The notes under the pieces are model-generated. The model was not told the DNA's origin and ran no database searches. It was given only the letters and a program-made list of their open reading frames with translations. The position numbers were made by a program, and so were the translations under genes. A stretch of 64,000 nucleotides of DNA from Acidobacteriaceae bacterium (lineage in GTDB: Bacteria > Acidobacteriota > Terriglobia > Terriglobales > Acidobacteriaceae): NCBI GenBank assembly GCA_025462735.1, contig JAOAPC010000016.1, positions 62,001 to 126,000 of the forward strand, in the 5' to 3' direction. Shown in pieces: positions 54,632 through 64,000 of this stretch; positions within the stretch are counted from its first letter, which is position 1; each line of letters starts with the position of its first letter.

Positions 54632-54821
54632 TCAAGAGAATCCAGAAAACGAAAAACATAGGTCGCGTGTCCCATCAGATTGCTCTCGCCTTAAGCGGTC
54701 TTCCTTCTCATCCAGCATTCGGGTGATCTCAGCGATGAGGTGCAATAACCGTTCTGGGTCTTGCTCGACTGCGGCCCGCTGGCACAGCGTCATCCAGTGT
54801 TCTTTTTTTTTCGTGTTGCAC
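54632..54821 (-). CDS. Small helical protein with an A9 frameshift at its start
   Basis: The frame after the shift reads HWMTLCQRAAVEQDPERLLHL, then IAEITRMLDEKEDRLR, the same family as the gene at 53043. A plain start is ATG 54793 (53 residues, no ribosome site). The family would need a longer N-terminus: GTG 54821 codes MQHEKK... but is out of frame by one base through a run of nine A (54803-54811 as T on the plus strand). With eight A the reading frame is continuous. Slippage on A9 during transcription, or a base-call error, would explain this. It lies 3 bases after the stop of the gene at 54825. Confidence 0.65.
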
Positions 54822-54824
54822 GGC

Positions 54825-54977
54825 TTAGCTTGATTTCCTTGGAATTGGTTTACGCAACCGAATAGCCTCCTGCACTTCTCGCAGCTCTTTACAAGGCTGG
54901 CAATTAGGGTCGGAGCAATAAGGCGAACCGTGGGGTGGCGTTGGTTGGTTTGGTGGGGAACTGGAAGAGTTTGCCAT
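54825..54977 (-). CDS. Small Cys-rich protein, acidobacterial family
   Basis: The ATG at 54977 follows AGGAGG closely and gives 50 residues. The Ser/Pro-rich start (MANSSSSPPNQPTPP) leads to a Cys cluster (YCSDPNCQPCKELREVQEAI) that should bind zinc, then a basic end (RLRKPIPRKSS). I recall the CxxxxCxxCKELREVQEAIR pattern from other short acidobacterial proteins. It is the first gene of a two-gene minus-strand unit with 54632-54821. Confidence 0.75.
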   Translation of the reverse strand: MANSSSSPPNQPTPPHGSPYCSDPNCQPCKELREVQEAIRLRKPIPRKSS

Positions 54978-55219
54978 AGGGCCTCCTGCTGAGACTCAAT
55001 CAGTCGCACAAGAGACCGACGCCCGACTGGGCGCGGCGGAGGGATGTGTAATAGACAAAACAACCCTATCACGTTGACGAATACGTGACCGCCTGTGGTC
55101 GAACCCTCCTGCACCGGCCAGGATTGCCGAAGCCGTGAAGGTGACCTTTTGAACAGCTTCACTGTGCTTATCCTCACAACTGGTCGGAGCATCTAAAAGC
55201 CACAGACGCTCAACCAGCC

Positions 55220-55984
55220 GTGACTCACAAAGGCAACATTACTGGGACAAGTACGCCGAGACTCATATTGCCAGTTCTCGTTTTCCTGGCAACCGTCCCT
55301 TCCTGGTCACAACCGCCTTCGTCTTCGCCATCGTCCACAGCTGAAGTCAACCCTCCCGATCTGAACCTAATAGTGCAATGCTTGGAGGAGGTCCAGCACC
55401 GGGACCCCGCTGAGTCTCGTTCCTATGAGGTGACGCGAGAGTACAAGGTGTTCCGCGGCTACGATAAGCAGCCAACCTCTGAGGTGATGGCGCAGATCAA
55501 TTTCGTTCCTCCTGACGTGAAGACATACAAGATTACGCAGGTGCGAGGAAACTCGAGGGGAGAAAAAATAGTTCGCGAGCTTCTCGAGCGGGAAACCGAG
55601 TCGGCGAAAAAGGGACCAGGGAGCGAAATCAGCAGGTTGAACTATGATTTCGTTTTTCTCAGGCAAGAGAACTTCGAGGTTCCTGAATACGTGTTACGGA
55701 TCGTCCCCAAGCGGAAGGATAAATATCTTTTACGCGGGCAGATCTGGGTAGATGCAAGCACATTCCACATCCGCCGAATCGAAGGGGTCCCAGCAAGAAG
55801 CCCTTCTTTTTGGATCAAGGATATTCATATCACTCTGCAATATGCGGAACTGGGCGGGATGTGGGTACCGGTTTCATTCGACGCTATCGCTACGGTACGC
55901 CTCTTAGGGCAGTTCACACTTGCCGGCCTCAACATCCGAAGCTCCGAGCCAGCATCCACTGCGACCAATCGCCATGCGCAATGA
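55220..55984 (+). CDS. Secreted LolA-like protein
   Basis: The GTG at 55220 gives 254 residues with an N-terminal signal (about 12-30, ending SWSQ). The mature part (about 40-235) has a beta-rich LolA/LppX-like pattern: YEVTREYKVFRGYD, MAQINFVPPDVKTYKI, LLRGQIWVDASTFHIRRIEG. Such folds shuttle lipids or lipoproteins across the periplasm. It is not the canonical LolA (no Lol neighbours, longer C-terminus). Function is inferred from fold only. Confidence 0.75.
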   Translation: MTHKGNITGTSTPRLILPVLVFLATVPSWSQPPSSSPSSTAEVNPPDLNLIVQCLEEVQHRDPAESRSYEVTREYKVFRGYDKQPTSEVMAQINFVPPDVKTYKITQVRGNSRGEKIVRELLERETESAKKGPGSEISRLNYDFVFLRQENFEVPEYVLRIVPKRKDKYLLRGQIWVDASTFHIRRIEGVPARSPSFWIKDIHITLQYAELGGMWVPVSFDAIATVRLLGQFTLAGLNIRSSEPASTATNRHAQ

Positions 55985-56382
55985 AGACTGGCCAGTTTTT
56001 TTTGATTCGTGACTGTGTTTTGAAAAAAATCTGCAATTTCATATTGCAAAAAAGTTGGAATCATGGCATGTTCAATCATCTTCTTACGAAAGGACGCCCA
56101 AATTGGCGGATTTTAAAAATACAACGCTAAGCGGGCAACATCGGCCAATAACCAGCCGAGGTTGCTATAGGGCGTCGCTCCGGTTGCGCTAACCAGCTTT
56201 AACGGCTGACCTTCGGCGCTCTTTCCGCAAAACCAAAAACTAAAGTAGCAGGCGTGAGCCGTGGCGCTCGTTCGATCAGCGATCCATTGACCGCTCCTGC
56301 TTCAACGATAACCGTGTAGCGACTGGCATCCCCGCTCGTTCGCGGCCCTCAATTCCGGCGAGCGCCGGTTAGAAAATGAAAT
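55985..56382. other. Gap before the Bcs1-like gene
   Basis: No gene was found. The first 120 bases are AT-rich with A and T runs (GAAAAAAATCTGCAATTTCATATTGCAAAAAAG); the remainder is GC-rich without clear structure. Confidence 0.4.
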
Positions 56383-57645
56383 ATGTTGGAACTTCTAAAA
56401 CGTATGCTGACCGGCGAGAACGCATTCGCGTCGGGCGGATTGTTGCTGATGATCATCGGCGGTGTAAGTGTCTGGTTGCGAGCGGTTCCGGAGAGAATCT
56501 GGTACTGGATCGTAAGGCAAGCGACCATGATGATCACCGTCAATGATGACGACGCCGCATTTGTGTGGGTGAAGGAATGGTTTCTGGAGCAAGAGTTTCT
56601 CAAGAGAATACGCCACGTGGATCTCGACACGACCATGCGTAACGAGCGCATTGCAATGATTCCGGCGCCGGGAATGCACTGGTTCTGGTACGAAGGCAGA
56701 CCGTTTCAGGTGTGGTTCTCGCGTACCGAAGAGTCGCATGAGCGAGTCACCAGGCGTATGGAATCGCTCACCTTTCGCACGCTGGGGAGGAAACGAGCCT
56801 TCCTGCAAAGGTTTGTGAATGACGTGGTGAGCTGCCACACGCGGCGAATGGGCGTGCAGTCGTACCTGTATTTCTACAACGATGGCTGGGATTACGTGGA
56901 AGGCTATGCACCGCGGCTGCTCGACTCGGTGGTGCTGCAACCTGGCGAGAAGGAGCATTTGGTCGAAGACGTGAAAAGCTTTCGCGCGTCGAAGCAACGG
57001 TATGCGCGACTGGGGATTCCGTATCATCGCGGCTACTTGCTGTATGGGCCTCCGGGAACGGGGAAGACTTCGCTGGTTTCGGCGCTGGCCGCGCACTTCG
57101 GGCTTTCGATCTACGTGATGAATCTTGCCGATTTCACCGATCGCAGTCTGATGAATGCCGTCAACCTGGTGCCTGCGAATTCGGTGTTGCTGTTCGAGGA
57201 TATTGACTGCGCGAAGAGCGGTAAAGCACGTGAGCCTACGAATTCGAGCGCGAGCCATGGAACGCAAACGCAAACCGAGAAGGGAACCGCTGCCGCGAAT
57301 GGCGTCACACTTTCGGGTTTGTTGAATGTGCTGGACGGATTCTATGCTCCGGCCAACGTGTTGTTCGTAATGACCACGAACCACATCGAGGTCCTGGACG
57401 AGGCGCTGTTGCGGCCCGGACGAATCGATTACCGGCTGTATTTGGGCAAGGCCACAGATCGCCAGAAGATTGAACTGTACCAGCGGTTCTTCCCCGAGGC
57501 TTCGGAGTCCGAGGCGCGGGAGTTGGTGGAGAGTTCGCGGTCGGCGGAAACTATGGCCGAGTTTCAGGGATTGCTGCTGGGGTTGGAGCAAGGGCGAGAA
57601 CGGCAGGAGTTAGTCGAAGCAGCGGTTCCGGAGTTGCAAAGATGA
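56383..57645 (+). CDS. Bcs1-like AAA+ ATPase
   Basis: The 420-residue protein has one N-terminal membrane helix (about 17-34), a Bcs1-specific domain (about 40-190, WFWYEGRPFQVWFSR, LYFYNDGWDYV) and one AAA+ domain (about 195-405). Walker A is GPPGTGKTS (about 222-230), Walker B LLFEDIDCA, sensor 1 TTNH and the arginine-finger region RPGRIDYR. In mitochondria Bcs1 translocates the folded Rieske protein; bacterial relatives have no settled role and some occur in conflict or stress loci. There is no Rieske gene here. It is followed by a 94-residue gene and rtcB in the same direction, which suggests a stress or RNA-repair link. Confidence 0.9.
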   Translation: MLELLKRMLTGENAFASGGLLLMIIGGVSVWLRAVPERIWYWIVRQATMMITVNDDDAAFVWVKEWFLEQEFLKRIRHVDLDTTMRNERIAMIPAPGMHWFWYEGRPFQVWFSRTEESHERVTRRMESLTFRTLGRKRAFLQRFVNDVVSCHTRRMGVQSYLYFYNDGWDYVEGYAPRLLDSVVLQPGEKEHLVEDVKSFRASKQRYARLGIPYHRGYLLYGPPGTGKTSLVSALAAHFGLSIYVMNLADFTDRSLMNAVNLVPANSVLLFEDIDCAKSGKAREPTNSSASHGTQTQTEKGTAAANGVTLSGLLNVLDGFYAPANVLFVMTTNHIEVLDEALLRPGRIDYRLYLGKATDRQKIELYQRFFPEASESEARELVESSRSAETMAEFQGLLLGLEQGRERQELVEAAVPELQR

Positions 57646-57658
57646 GAAAGGAGGTCCC

Positions 57659-57943
57659 GTGCCTGCTTTGGTTTTTGTTTTGCTATTCAGAATGGTTTTT
57701 GAAGCTGTTCGCGTGTTTCGCAATGCAGCACACGAAGCCAAGCCGGCACCGCTCTGCGCGGATTGCTTCTTCGCGCACGTGCAGTACGCGGCGAATGCAC
57801 GGCGTGCGATCTCCTGCACGTATGGCGGGGCAGTGCGTCCGATGAAGCTGGATGTGCTGTACTGCACTGACTATCGTGCTCGAGACATGCCGCTGCGTGC
57901 TGGTGTGATCGGGTTTGTGCACGAGATCGCACCGGTGGAGTAA
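57659..57943 (+). CDS. Small Cys-containing protein between Bcs1-like gene and rtcB
   Basis: The GTG at 57659 has AAAGGAGG 6 bases upstream and starts 13 bases after the Bcs1-like stop, so the two are co-transcribed. The 94-residue protein reads RMVFEAVRVFRNAAHEAKPAP and has Cys residues in LCADCFFAHVQYA and YCTDYR that may form a metal site. Similar short Cys proteins are scattered in Acidobacteria; I cannot name it. Confidence 0.72.
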   Translation: MPALVFVLLFRMVFEAVRVFRNAAHEAKPAPLCADCFFAHVQYAANARRAISCTYGGAVRPMKLDVLYCTDYRARDMPLRAGVIGFVHEIAPVE

Positions 57944-57945
57944 AG

Positions 57946-58078
57946 GGTGGAGCAGCGCTTCCAGCGCTGCGTCTAGGATTGCCCAAAGTGGACGGCTTTA
58001 GCCTCTGAGGTCATCACGGGGGCTAAAGCCAGGTCATAGACGGGCAACACTACTGCAAGCCTGAAGGCCTGCTCCGCC
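57946..58078. repeat. Nested palindromic element between the small gene and rtcB
   Basis: The ends GGTGGAGCAG and CTGCTCCGCC are near-inverted copies. Inside, GCAGCGCTTCCAGCGCTGC forms an 8-bp stem and GGCTTTAGCC pairs with GGGGCTAAAGCC. It sits in what might otherwise be one transcript with rtcB. Confidence 0.65.
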
Positions 58079-58101
58079 AGAATCAGAAGGAATGAGACGT
58101 T

Positions 58102-59436
<1,335 letters not shown>

Positions 59437-59499
59437 ACGGGGGAGGGCTGAAAGCCCTCTCCTACATCCGCGTGGTCGGTAGTGTTCAACTTCGGCTGA

Positions 59500-59916
59500 T
59501 CACGCGTAAGCCAGCACCAGGGCGCCGCTGAAGATCAGCAGCCCGCCGCACCAGTGATGCCACGTTAGTTTTTCATGAAGAAAAATTGCGGCTAAAGCGA
59601 TCGCAATCACCACACTCAGCTTGTCCACGGGGGCGACCCGTGAAGCTTCGCCAAGTTGTAAGGCGCGGAAATAGCACAGCCACGACAAACCGGTAGCAAT
59701 GCCGGACAGGACCAGGAAGGTCCAGGTTCGTGCTCCAATGGTCGCAATCGATACCGTGTTCGTGAAAAGAGCGACAGCCCAGGCGAATATCAGAATCACT
59801 ACAGTTCTGATAGCGGTTGCCAAGTTGGAGTTCACGTGGGCTACTCCAACCTTGGCCAGCACTGCTGTAAGCCCGGCGAAAAACGCCGAGAGCAAAGCCC
59901 AGATAAACCAGCTCAT
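59500..59916 (-). CDS. Half-size EamA/DMT transporter
   Basis: The ATG at 59916 (MSWFIWALLSAFFAGLT) gives 138 residues and five hydrophobic segments, a single EamA domain rather than the usual pair. Such half-size proteins work as dimers, like EmrE-related drug/metabolite transporters. LVLSGIATGLSWLCYFRALQLGEAS is the typical EamA core. The substrate is unknown. Confidence 0.85.
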   Translation of the reverse strand: MSWFIWALLSAFFAGLTAVLAKVGVAHVNSNLATAIRTVVILIFAWAVALFTNTVSIATIGARTWTFLVLSGIATGLSWLCYFRALQLGEASRVAPVDKLSVVIAIALAAIFLHEKLTWHHWCGGLLIFSGALVLAYA

Positions 59917-60167
59917 GTGCTCGCTTTGTCCTTCTGCTTCATTGTTCTGCGTCGGATTGTAAAGCTTGACCAACCGCGCTATTATCCGAACATTACGGTC
60001 TGCGCGACCTAAGTCAGGTAATCAGGGGTGAGGTATCCCTGGCACAGTGGAACTCTCCATCCCCGCAGTTTAGTGCCTCTGATTCTACACTTCGGTATTG
60101 CAGCCCTGTCCGTCCCAGCACGCGCTTTAAGCACTTCCCGCCAGGTAAAACTAGCGAGGTAAATCCG

Positions 60168-63100
60168 ATGACCGCCGAGATGCGGAAGACCGGAATCGAC
60201 GTAGTGGGCGACATGCCTTGGGGTACACACTTTTGTGCCTTCTACGAAACAAAAGCGGACCTCCTCGAAATGACGGTTGCTTACTGCAGAGCTGGATTGC
60301 AAAGCCAGGAGTTCTGCCTGTGGGTAGTTGCCGAACCTCTTGCTGTCGAAGACGCAAGGCGGGCACTGAAAGAGGCCGTACCTGATTTTGATCGATACTT
60401 CGCTGACCGCAGCATAGAGATTGTCCGGGCTCACGACTGGTACTTACAGGATGGCACGTTTGACCTCAACCGAGTTATTCGTGGTTGGAATGAGAAACTC
60501 GCGCGCGCATCCGCCCGAGGTTACGCCGGCGTAAGGGTGACCGGCGATACCGCCTGGCTTGAGCAGCGGGACTGGAAAGACTTCTGTGAATACGAAGAGT
60601 CGCTCAACCAGGCGGTCGCCAATCAGCGTCTGGCGGTGCTGTGCACGTACCCGCTAGCCGCGTGCGGAGCTGCTGAAATCCTGGATGTGGTACGAACCCA
60701 TCAGTTTGCAGTAACAAAGAGACGTTCAAGTTGGGACGTTATCGAAACTGCCGGGCACAAGCAAGCCAAAGCAGAAATCAAGCGCCTGAATGAGGAACTT
60801 GAACAACGTGTGCTGGACCGGACCAGCGAACTGACTGTGGTCAATACGGCGCTGACAAAGGAAATACTTCAACGTCAACGCGCCGAAGAGGCCTTGCTTC
60901 GCAGCGAAGCCTATTTAGCGGAGGCGCAGAGAGTGAGCCACACCGGCAGTTTCGGGTGGAGCGTTTCCAGCGGGCATATCGTCTGGTCAGACGAAACGTT
61001 TCGAATTCTTGAATTCGACCCAGACATTGAACCTACAGTGGAACTCATACTGCAGCGAACCCATCCGCAGGACAGACCCTTCGTCCGCGAAACGCTCGAT
61101 CGCGTAGCACGAGACAGGAACGCGTTTGATTTTGAACACCGGCTGTTGATGCCAAATGGCTCGGTGAAGTGCATTCGAGTTGTGGGTCATCCCTCAATAA
61201 ACGATGAATCGGGCAGCGTCGAGTTCGTCGGAGCGGTGATGGACGTCACGGAACGCAAACGCGCCGAAGAGGCCCTGCAGCGCAGCGAAGCCTACTTGGC
61301 GGAAGCGCAGAAGTTAAGCCACACGGGCAGTTGGGCATGCAACATCGCGACTCGAGAGATGATCCACTCGTCTGAGGAACACCATCGCCTGTTTGGTCTC
61401 GATCCGGAGAGAGAGGGGGTACCTGCATTCGATGAATTTTACCAGCGCATTCATCCGGAAGATCGGGACCGGACAGTTGACGATCTCGAGAGGGCAATCC
61501 GCGCAGGAACTAATGTCGAGGCGCATTTCCGAGTCGTAATTCCGGAAGAGGCGACAAGATACATGTACGGGATAGGTCACCCTGTTGTCCGACCGTCCGG
61601 CAACGGCGGCGAATTCGTGGGTGCCGTGATGGACGTCACCGAGCGCAATCGGGCAGAGGCGCTGCGTGATGGAGAGAGCCGCATTTTGGAGATGATAGCG
61701 CGCGATGCTCCGCTCGAGGAAACGCTGGAAAACCTGGTGCGCGTCGTGGAATCGCAATTTGCCGGCTTGCTTTGCTCTGTCCTGCTCCTCGACGAGGACG
61801 GGCAACATGTGCGGCACGGCGCTGCTCCCAATCTTCCTAAGCCCTACAGCGAGGCCATCGACGGTCTTCGCATCGGACCGAAGGCGGGATCATGCGGCAC
61901 CGCCATGTATCGCAGAGAGCCTGTTGTGGTCACCGACATTCTTCAGGACCCACTCTGGGAGGACTACCGAGATGTGGCCGGCCGTTATGGGCTCCGCGCC
62001 TGCTGGTCCACTCCCATTCTCTCGCATTCGGGTAAAGCGATGGGCTCGTTTGCCATGTATTACCGTGAACCGCGCAGTCCGAGCCCGGCTGAGACCCGCG
62101 CCCTGGAAATGGCCACCCATCTCGCCGGTATTGCCATTGAACGCAAGCTGTCGCGCGAACAGCTACAGCGAAGCGAAGCTTATCTGGCCGAAGCGCAGAG
62201 GTTGAGCCACACCGGCAGCTGGGCTTTCAATGCTGGAGAGGCGATCTACTGGTCAGAGGAAAATTTCCGAATTTGGGGCTTCAATCCGCAGCAGGGTCTT
62301 CCGGATCGCGAAACCGTGTTGCACCGGATCCATCCAGAGGATCGCGACAGGGTGGTCGAAAGTGTCGAGAAGGCGGTACGCGAAAAAAGCGACTATGCTG
62401 TCGAGTTCAGAATCGTGCTACCCGAGGGAACAGTCAAACACATCCATGGGTTAGGCCATCCGGTGTTTAGCGCGAGCGGGGAGCTTGTTGAAGTCGTCGG
62501 TACGCAGCTCGACGTGACAGAACGTAAACGCGCCGAAGAAGAACGCGAGAGATTGGGGCAGCTACAGGCGGATCTCGCACACATAAACAGAGTGACCACC
62601 ATGGGCGAGTTGACCGCGTCTCTAGCGCACGAGATCAAGCAGCCCATTACCGCAGCCTTAACCGACGCCAAAACCTGCATGCGATGGCTTCGTCGCGATG
62701 AGCCCGACCTGGCAGAGGCGTGCGAAACCGCATCGAGAGTGGTTACAGACGTAACGCGCGCGTCCGAAATCATTAGCAGAATCAGCTTGCTGTTCAAGAA
62801 GGGCGCTCCGCAGCACGCGTTGGTTGATGTAAATGAACTGATTCGGGAAATGATTGTCCTACTGCGTAGTGAGGCCGCCCGGCACTCGATCTTGATTCGC
62901 TCCGAGCTCGCCGACGGTCTTCCCAACATCATGGCGGAGCGGGTTCAGTTACAGCAGGTGTTCATGAACCTGATGCTCAATGGCATTGATGCCATGAAGG
63001 ACGTATGCACCGCAGGTGAACTGACCATAAAGTCGCAGCAACTTAAGGAGAACCAACTGCTGGTATCGGTCAGTGATACTGGAGTCGGACTGCCGCAACA

Positions 63101-63314
63101 GCAAGCCGAACAAATGTTCAACGCGTTCTTTAGTACGAAGGCCCACGGTACGGGTATGGGACTGCCGATCAGCCGCTCCATCATCGAATCTCACGGGGGC
63201 CGTCTGTGGGCCACCTCCAACTCTGGCCGGGGCGCAAGCTTCCATTTCACTCTGCCAAGCAAGGGCGAAAGACGTACGACATCGGCACAGAGCGACATCC
63301 CTCAGAGCGCCTAG
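60168..63314 (+). CDS. Histidine kinase with MEDS, three PAS and one GAF domain
   Basis: The 1048-residue cytoplasmic kinase begins with an MEDS/DcmR-like sensory domain (about 12-185; GTHFCAFYETKADLLEM). A coiled coil (about 192-240) leads to PAS1 (about 245-360), PAS2 (about 368-490), a GAF domain (about 505-660) and PAS3 (about 670-790). The HisKA domain has H821 in SLAHEIKQPI; the ATPase domain has D970-T-G-V-G and GTGMGLPISRSIIESHGG. No receiver is present. The three PAS blocks each begin RSEAYLAEAQ(R/K)(V/L)SHTGS and are internal duplications. Ligand and partner response regulator are unknown; the convergent Crp/Fnr gene is a neighbour. Confidence 0.94.
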   Translation: MTAEMRKTGIDVVGDMPWGTHFCAFYETKADLLEMTVAYCRAGLQSQEFCLWVVAEPLAVEDARRALKEAVPDFDRYFADRSIEIVRAHDWYLQDGTFDLNRVIRGWNEKLARASARGYAGVRVTGDTAWLEQRDWKDFCEYEESLNQAVANQRLAVLCTYPLAACGAAEILDVVRTHQFAVTKRRSSWDVIETAGHKQAKAEIKRLNEELEQRVLDRTSELTVVNTALTKEILQRQRAEEALLRSEAYLAEAQRVSHTGSFGWSVSSGHIVWSDETFRILEFDPDIEPTVELILQRTHPQDRPFVRETLDRVARDRNAFDFEHRLLMPNGSVKCIRVVGHPSINDESGSVEFVGAVMDVTERKRAEEALQRSEAYLAEAQKLSHTGSWACNIATREMIHSSEEHHRLFGLDPEREGVPAFDEFYQRIHPEDRDRTVDDLERAIRAGTNVEAHFRVVIPEEATRYMYGIGHPVVRPSGNGGEFVGAVMDVTERNRAEALRDGESRILEMIARDAPLEETLENLVRVVESQFAGLLCSVLLLDEDGQHVRHGAAPNLPKPYSEAIDGLRIGPKAGSCGTAMYRREPVVVTDILQDPLWEDYRDVAGRYGLRACWSTPILSHSGKAMGSFAMYYREPRSPSPAETRALEMATHLAGIAIERKLSREQLQRSEAYLAEAQRLSHTGSWAFNAGEAIYWSEENFRIWGFNPQQGLPDRETVLHRIHPEDRDRVVESVEKAVREKSDYAVEFRIVLPEGTVKHIHGLGHPVFSASGELVEVVGTQLDVTERKRAEEERERLGQLQADLAHINRVTTMGELTASLAHEIKQPITAALTDAKTCMRWLRRDEPDLAEACETASRVVTDVTRASEIISRISLLFKKGAPQHALVDVNELIREMIVLLRSEAARHSILIRSELADGLPNIMAERVQLQQVFMNLMLNGIDAMKDVCTAGELTIKSQQLKENQLLVSVSDTGVGLPQQQAEQMFNAFFSTKAHGTGMGLPISRSIIESHGGRLWATSNSGRGASFHFTLPSKGERRTTSAQSDIPQSA

Positions 63315-63353
63315 TCAGTTCCAGAGCTCAAAGAACCTTCAAAGCAGGCACGA

Positions 63354-64000
63354 TTATCTCAAGCCAAGCTCGCCGTTGTATTGCTGGGTCATCTTGTAGC
63401 ACTCACAGGCGGAGTCCTCCAGTTTCTTGCGGTTCAGAATCGTGACCGCGCCACGCGTGTACTTGATAGTCTGCTCCTTCTGCAAAATGCTGGCGGCCAA
63501 AGTCACACTTGGTCTTCCTGTTCCCAGCATGGTTGCAAGAAAGTCATGGGTAATTGGCAGCGTCTCCGAATCGACCCTATCCTGGGTCATCAGCAACCAC
63601 CGCGCCAGGCGCTGCTTGATATCATGCAGCCGATTACACGCCGCGGTCTGCGCGATCTGCATTCCCAAGAGTACCGCGTAGCGGCACAAGTCCAACTGAA
63701 GGCCTGGAGCCGATTCCAAAATTTTCTGTAACGCTCCCACTTGTATGCGGAAGCCATCTCCCGGGATTTGTATTACCTCCCTCATCATGCCTGTGCCCAG
63801 GCCAACCGCCGCTGGTATTCCCGTAAAACCTTCATTCCCTACCACGCCGGTCTCGGCCGTCTTCCCATTTCTCATGGCGACAACCAGAGAAATCAAACCT
63901 CCATTCAGAAAATACGCATATTTTATTTTGTCACAGGCTTCGTGAATAACCAGATGGTGCGGCAGGTCGAGATATTCGAGATGAGGACGCAGTAAGCTGT
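63354..64000 (-). CDS. Crp/Fnr-family regulator, 5' end off the right edge
   Basis: The frame is open from the stop at 63354 to the right edge; the TTG at 63896 is internal, because upstream codons give HLVIHEACDKIKYAYFLNGG, a standard Crp/Fnr sensor segment. At least 214 residues are visible. The sensor part reads SLVVAMRNGKTAETGVVGNEG and the winged helix ITHDFLATMLGTGRPSVTLA (about 50 residues from the C-terminus). It differs clearly from the two paralogues at 48744 and 53703, so it belongs to another branch. It is convergent with the kinase, 39 bases apart. Confidence 0.88.
   Translation of the reverse strand, partial: SLLRPHLEYLDLPHHLVIHEACDKIKYAYFLNGGLISLVVAMRNGKTAETGVVGNEGFTGIPAAVGLGTGMMREVIQIPGDGFRIQVGALQKILESAPGLQLDLCRYAVLLGMQIAQTAACNRLHDIKQRLARWLLMTQDRVDSETLPITHDFLATMLGTGRPSVTLAASILQKEQTIKYTRGAVTILNRKKLEDSACECYKMTQQYNGELGLR

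Noticed and set aside
56395-57591. 398-codon minus-strand frame
   Set aside because: It mirrors the Bcs1-like gene almost exactly, and the sense strand has complete AAA+ motifs.

Overview
The window looks like a chromosomal segment from an Acidobacteriota bacterium of the Terriglobia type. This rests on family content read from the translations: an Oar-like TonB-dependent receptor with a carboxypeptidase-regulatory N-terminus, a VWFA-related secreted protein, a GWxTD-domain protein, a Ser/Thr kinase with a C-terminal beta-propeller, paired FtsX/MacB-type permeases, a winged-helix/TPR regulator, and several tiny Cys-containing proteins. No database search was possible, so the taxonomic call is an inference. 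No rRNA, complete tRNA, CRISPR array, transposase or integrase was seen.

Layout. 1-5.1 kb: the 3' part of a PD-(D/E)XK-like DUF4268 protein runs off the left edge, followed by a fused E1 alpha-beta 2-oxoacid dehydrogenase, a HAD phosphatase and a transglutaminase-like protein. 5.4-12.5 kb (minus strand): the TonB-dependent receptor, then a GWxTD protein in an apparent operon with a carboxypeptidase-regulatory/beta-rich protein. 12.9-19.7 kb: a LolD/MacB-type ATPase, a penicillin-binding transpeptidase, an S55 (SpoIVB-like) peptidase, a VWFA protein and a ZIP metal transporter. 20.1-24.1 kb: the division genes ftsQ, ftsA and ftsZ, not preceded by the usual mur genes. 24.2-28.8 kb: a VapC/AbrB-type toxin-antitoxin pair, a secreted protein, an aminotransferase, then an accessory patch with an MltR-like gene, an abortive-infection-like gene and a fragment resembling the 3' end of tmRNA. 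28.8-43.7 kb: a secreted propeller protein, a CadC-like regulator, a multidomain alpha-amylase, two adjacent FtsX-type permeases and the Ser/Thr kinase.

44-55.2 kb is a patchwork of small genes: a zinc-ribbon protein with a duplicated remnant, secreted proteins, a CPA2 antiporter, two Crp/Fnr regulators, and a run of genes of 46-80 codons. Two of these tiny genes carry apparent one-base frameshifts at short repeats. 55.2-64 kb holds a LolA-like secreted protein, a Bcs1-like AAA ATPase, a small Cys protein and rtcB (RNA ligase) on one strand, a half-size EamA transporter, a MEDS/PAS/GAF hybrid-input histidine kinase, and a third Crp/Fnr gene cut by the right edge.

A second layer is a set of dispersed palindromic repeats (roughly 80-350 bp, with nested inverted repeats) in most intergenic gaps. 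One copy lies in frame inside rtcB. The best candidates for something new are the Abi-like/MltR-like pair beside the tmRNA fragment, the cluster of tiny conserved genes near the two Crp/Fnr regulators, and the Bcs1-like/small ORF/rtcB group.
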